Source of the DNA: PGYR01 sp048267165
Lineage (GTDB): Bacteria; Bacteroidota; Ignavibacteria; Kapaibacteriales; UBA2268
Reading direction: 5' to 3'
DNA: 64,000 nucleotides
Assembly (NCBI GenBank): GCA_048267165.1
Contig: JBLWYD010000001.1
Coordinates: 62,001-126,000, forward strand
Shown here: one piece after another, positions 63,714 to 64,000 of the stretch
Numbering within the stretch: position 1 is the first letter of the stretch
Layout: each line of letters opens with the position of its first letter
The notes under the pieces: generated by a model
The model's database searches: none
Told to the model about the DNA's origin: nothing
What the model saw: the letters and a program-made list of their open reading frames with translations, nothing else
Position numbers and translations under genes: made by a program

Positions 63714-63745
63714 AATCCCTGCACTAGTAGTGTGGGGATTTTTTT
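63714..63745 (+). terminator. Rho-independent terminator after the adhesin operon
   Basis: AATCCCTGCACT and AGTGTGGGGATT with a 4-5-nt loop and seven T; the same stem sequence as after typA. 30 nt after the stop at 63684. Confidence 0.92.
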
Positions 63746-63785
63746 GTTATATTATATCTTGAATTAATAATAATATTGCAAATAT

Positions 63786-64000
63786 ATGAGCAGTTTCAAG
63801 CTAAGACCAAGATTCAGAAAAGTATGCTCAGGCACTATAGATGAGCACACAACTCATTTCAAAGAACTATTAGCAACGGAAGGCGATATAGCCGGTTCGG
63901 TAGCCAATGCTTTCATTAAGCTACGTATAGCGACAAAAGACAACCACTACTGGTCGCCAGAGCTATCGTTAATGTTAGAGCCACACGAAAAAGGAACGCT
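63786..64000 (+). CDS. Conserved N-terminal fragment of a Bacteroidota-type membrane protein (3' end outside window)
   Basis: 71 complete codons from ATG 63786, open to the right edge: begins MSSFKLRPRFRKVCSGTIDE and contains FIKLRIATKDNHYWSPELSLMLEPHEKGT. The RPRF ... HYWSPELSL pattern occurs at the N-terminus of a small conserved membrane protein family in Bacteroidota with a later transmembrane part (recalled family resemblance). Function unknown. Confidence 0.6.
   Translation, partial: MSSFKLRPRFRKVCSGTIDEHTTHFKELLATEGDIAGSVANAFIKLRIATKDNHYWSPELSLMLEPHEKGT

Overview
AT-rich 64 kb chromosomal window from a didermic bacterium of the Bacteroidota/Chlorobiota (FCB) group. The evidence is: many secreted proteins ending in Por/type IX secretion (T9SS) type A sorting domains, a GWxTD-domain protein, Omp28-like, IgGFc-binding-like and CotH/lamin-tail secreted proteins, and lipoproteins with short lipoboxes. 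An Ignavibacteria/Kapabacteria-like lineage is plausible, but no rRNA or other phylogenetic anchor is present, so the class is not settled. No rRNA, tRNA, CRISPR array, transposase or complete prophage was seen.

Layout. 1-5.1 kb (minus): ECF sigma factor, an anti-sigma factor whose single chain appears to run from cytoplasm to outer membrane, a lipoprotein, and two META/HslJ-like lipoproteins (the last cut by the window edge), tightly coupled. 5.2-9.7 kb (minus): tandem pair of lamin-tail/CotH secreted proteins. 9.7-14.2 kb: FMN-binding glutamate-synthase-like enzyme, Omp28/ASH-domain protein, LamG-like lipoprotein. 14.5-20.2 kb (plus): YfhO-type membrane protein, unknown protein, aspartate kinase, and a response regulator with a decayed HD-GYP domain. 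20.2-25.1 kb (minus): two IgGFc-binding-like secreted paralogues. 25.3-27.8 kb (plus): paaABCD of the phenylacetyl-CoA epoxidase. 28.2-31.9 kb: EgtD-like methyltransferase, then a minus operon (FN3-like secreted protein, GNAT protein, small membrane protein). 32-39.2 kb (minus): a small T9SS-sorted protein and a giant ~2187-residue repeat protein. 39.5-48.6 kb (plus): RsmB-like rRNA methyltransferase, DnaQ/GIY-YIG-like protein, GWxTD protein, ispD, FN3-repeat T9SS protein, C69 peptidase. 48.9-52.9 kb (minus): small secreted protein, a frameshifted DUF1016 nuclease gene lying between two copies of the hslU 3' end, then hslU and hslV. 53.5-56.5 kb (plus): a second ECF sigma factor with a coupled membrane protein ending in a T9SS sorting domain. 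57-60.1 kb: hrcA (minus) and typA (plus). 60.2-63.7 kb (plus): small IPTL-CTERM-like protein and a YadA-head-like repeat adhesin. A partial conserved gene runs off the right edge.

Themes. Most of the DNA encodes the cell surface. Two ECF sigma operons carry putative anti-sigma proteins whose far ends are outer-membrane or secretion modules, suggesting direct readout of envelope or secretion state. Two separate loci (38.6/32 kb and 60.3/61 kb) share one two-gene plan: a small sorted protein followed by a large repeat protein with the same N-terminal module. The most distinctive genome-scale signal is the duplicated hslU tail around the DUF1016 gene, which looks like the footprint of a mobile or homing-like nuclease. 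Three gene-free stretches (27.8, 53 and 56.6 kb) share fragments of one dispersed intergenic repeat family.
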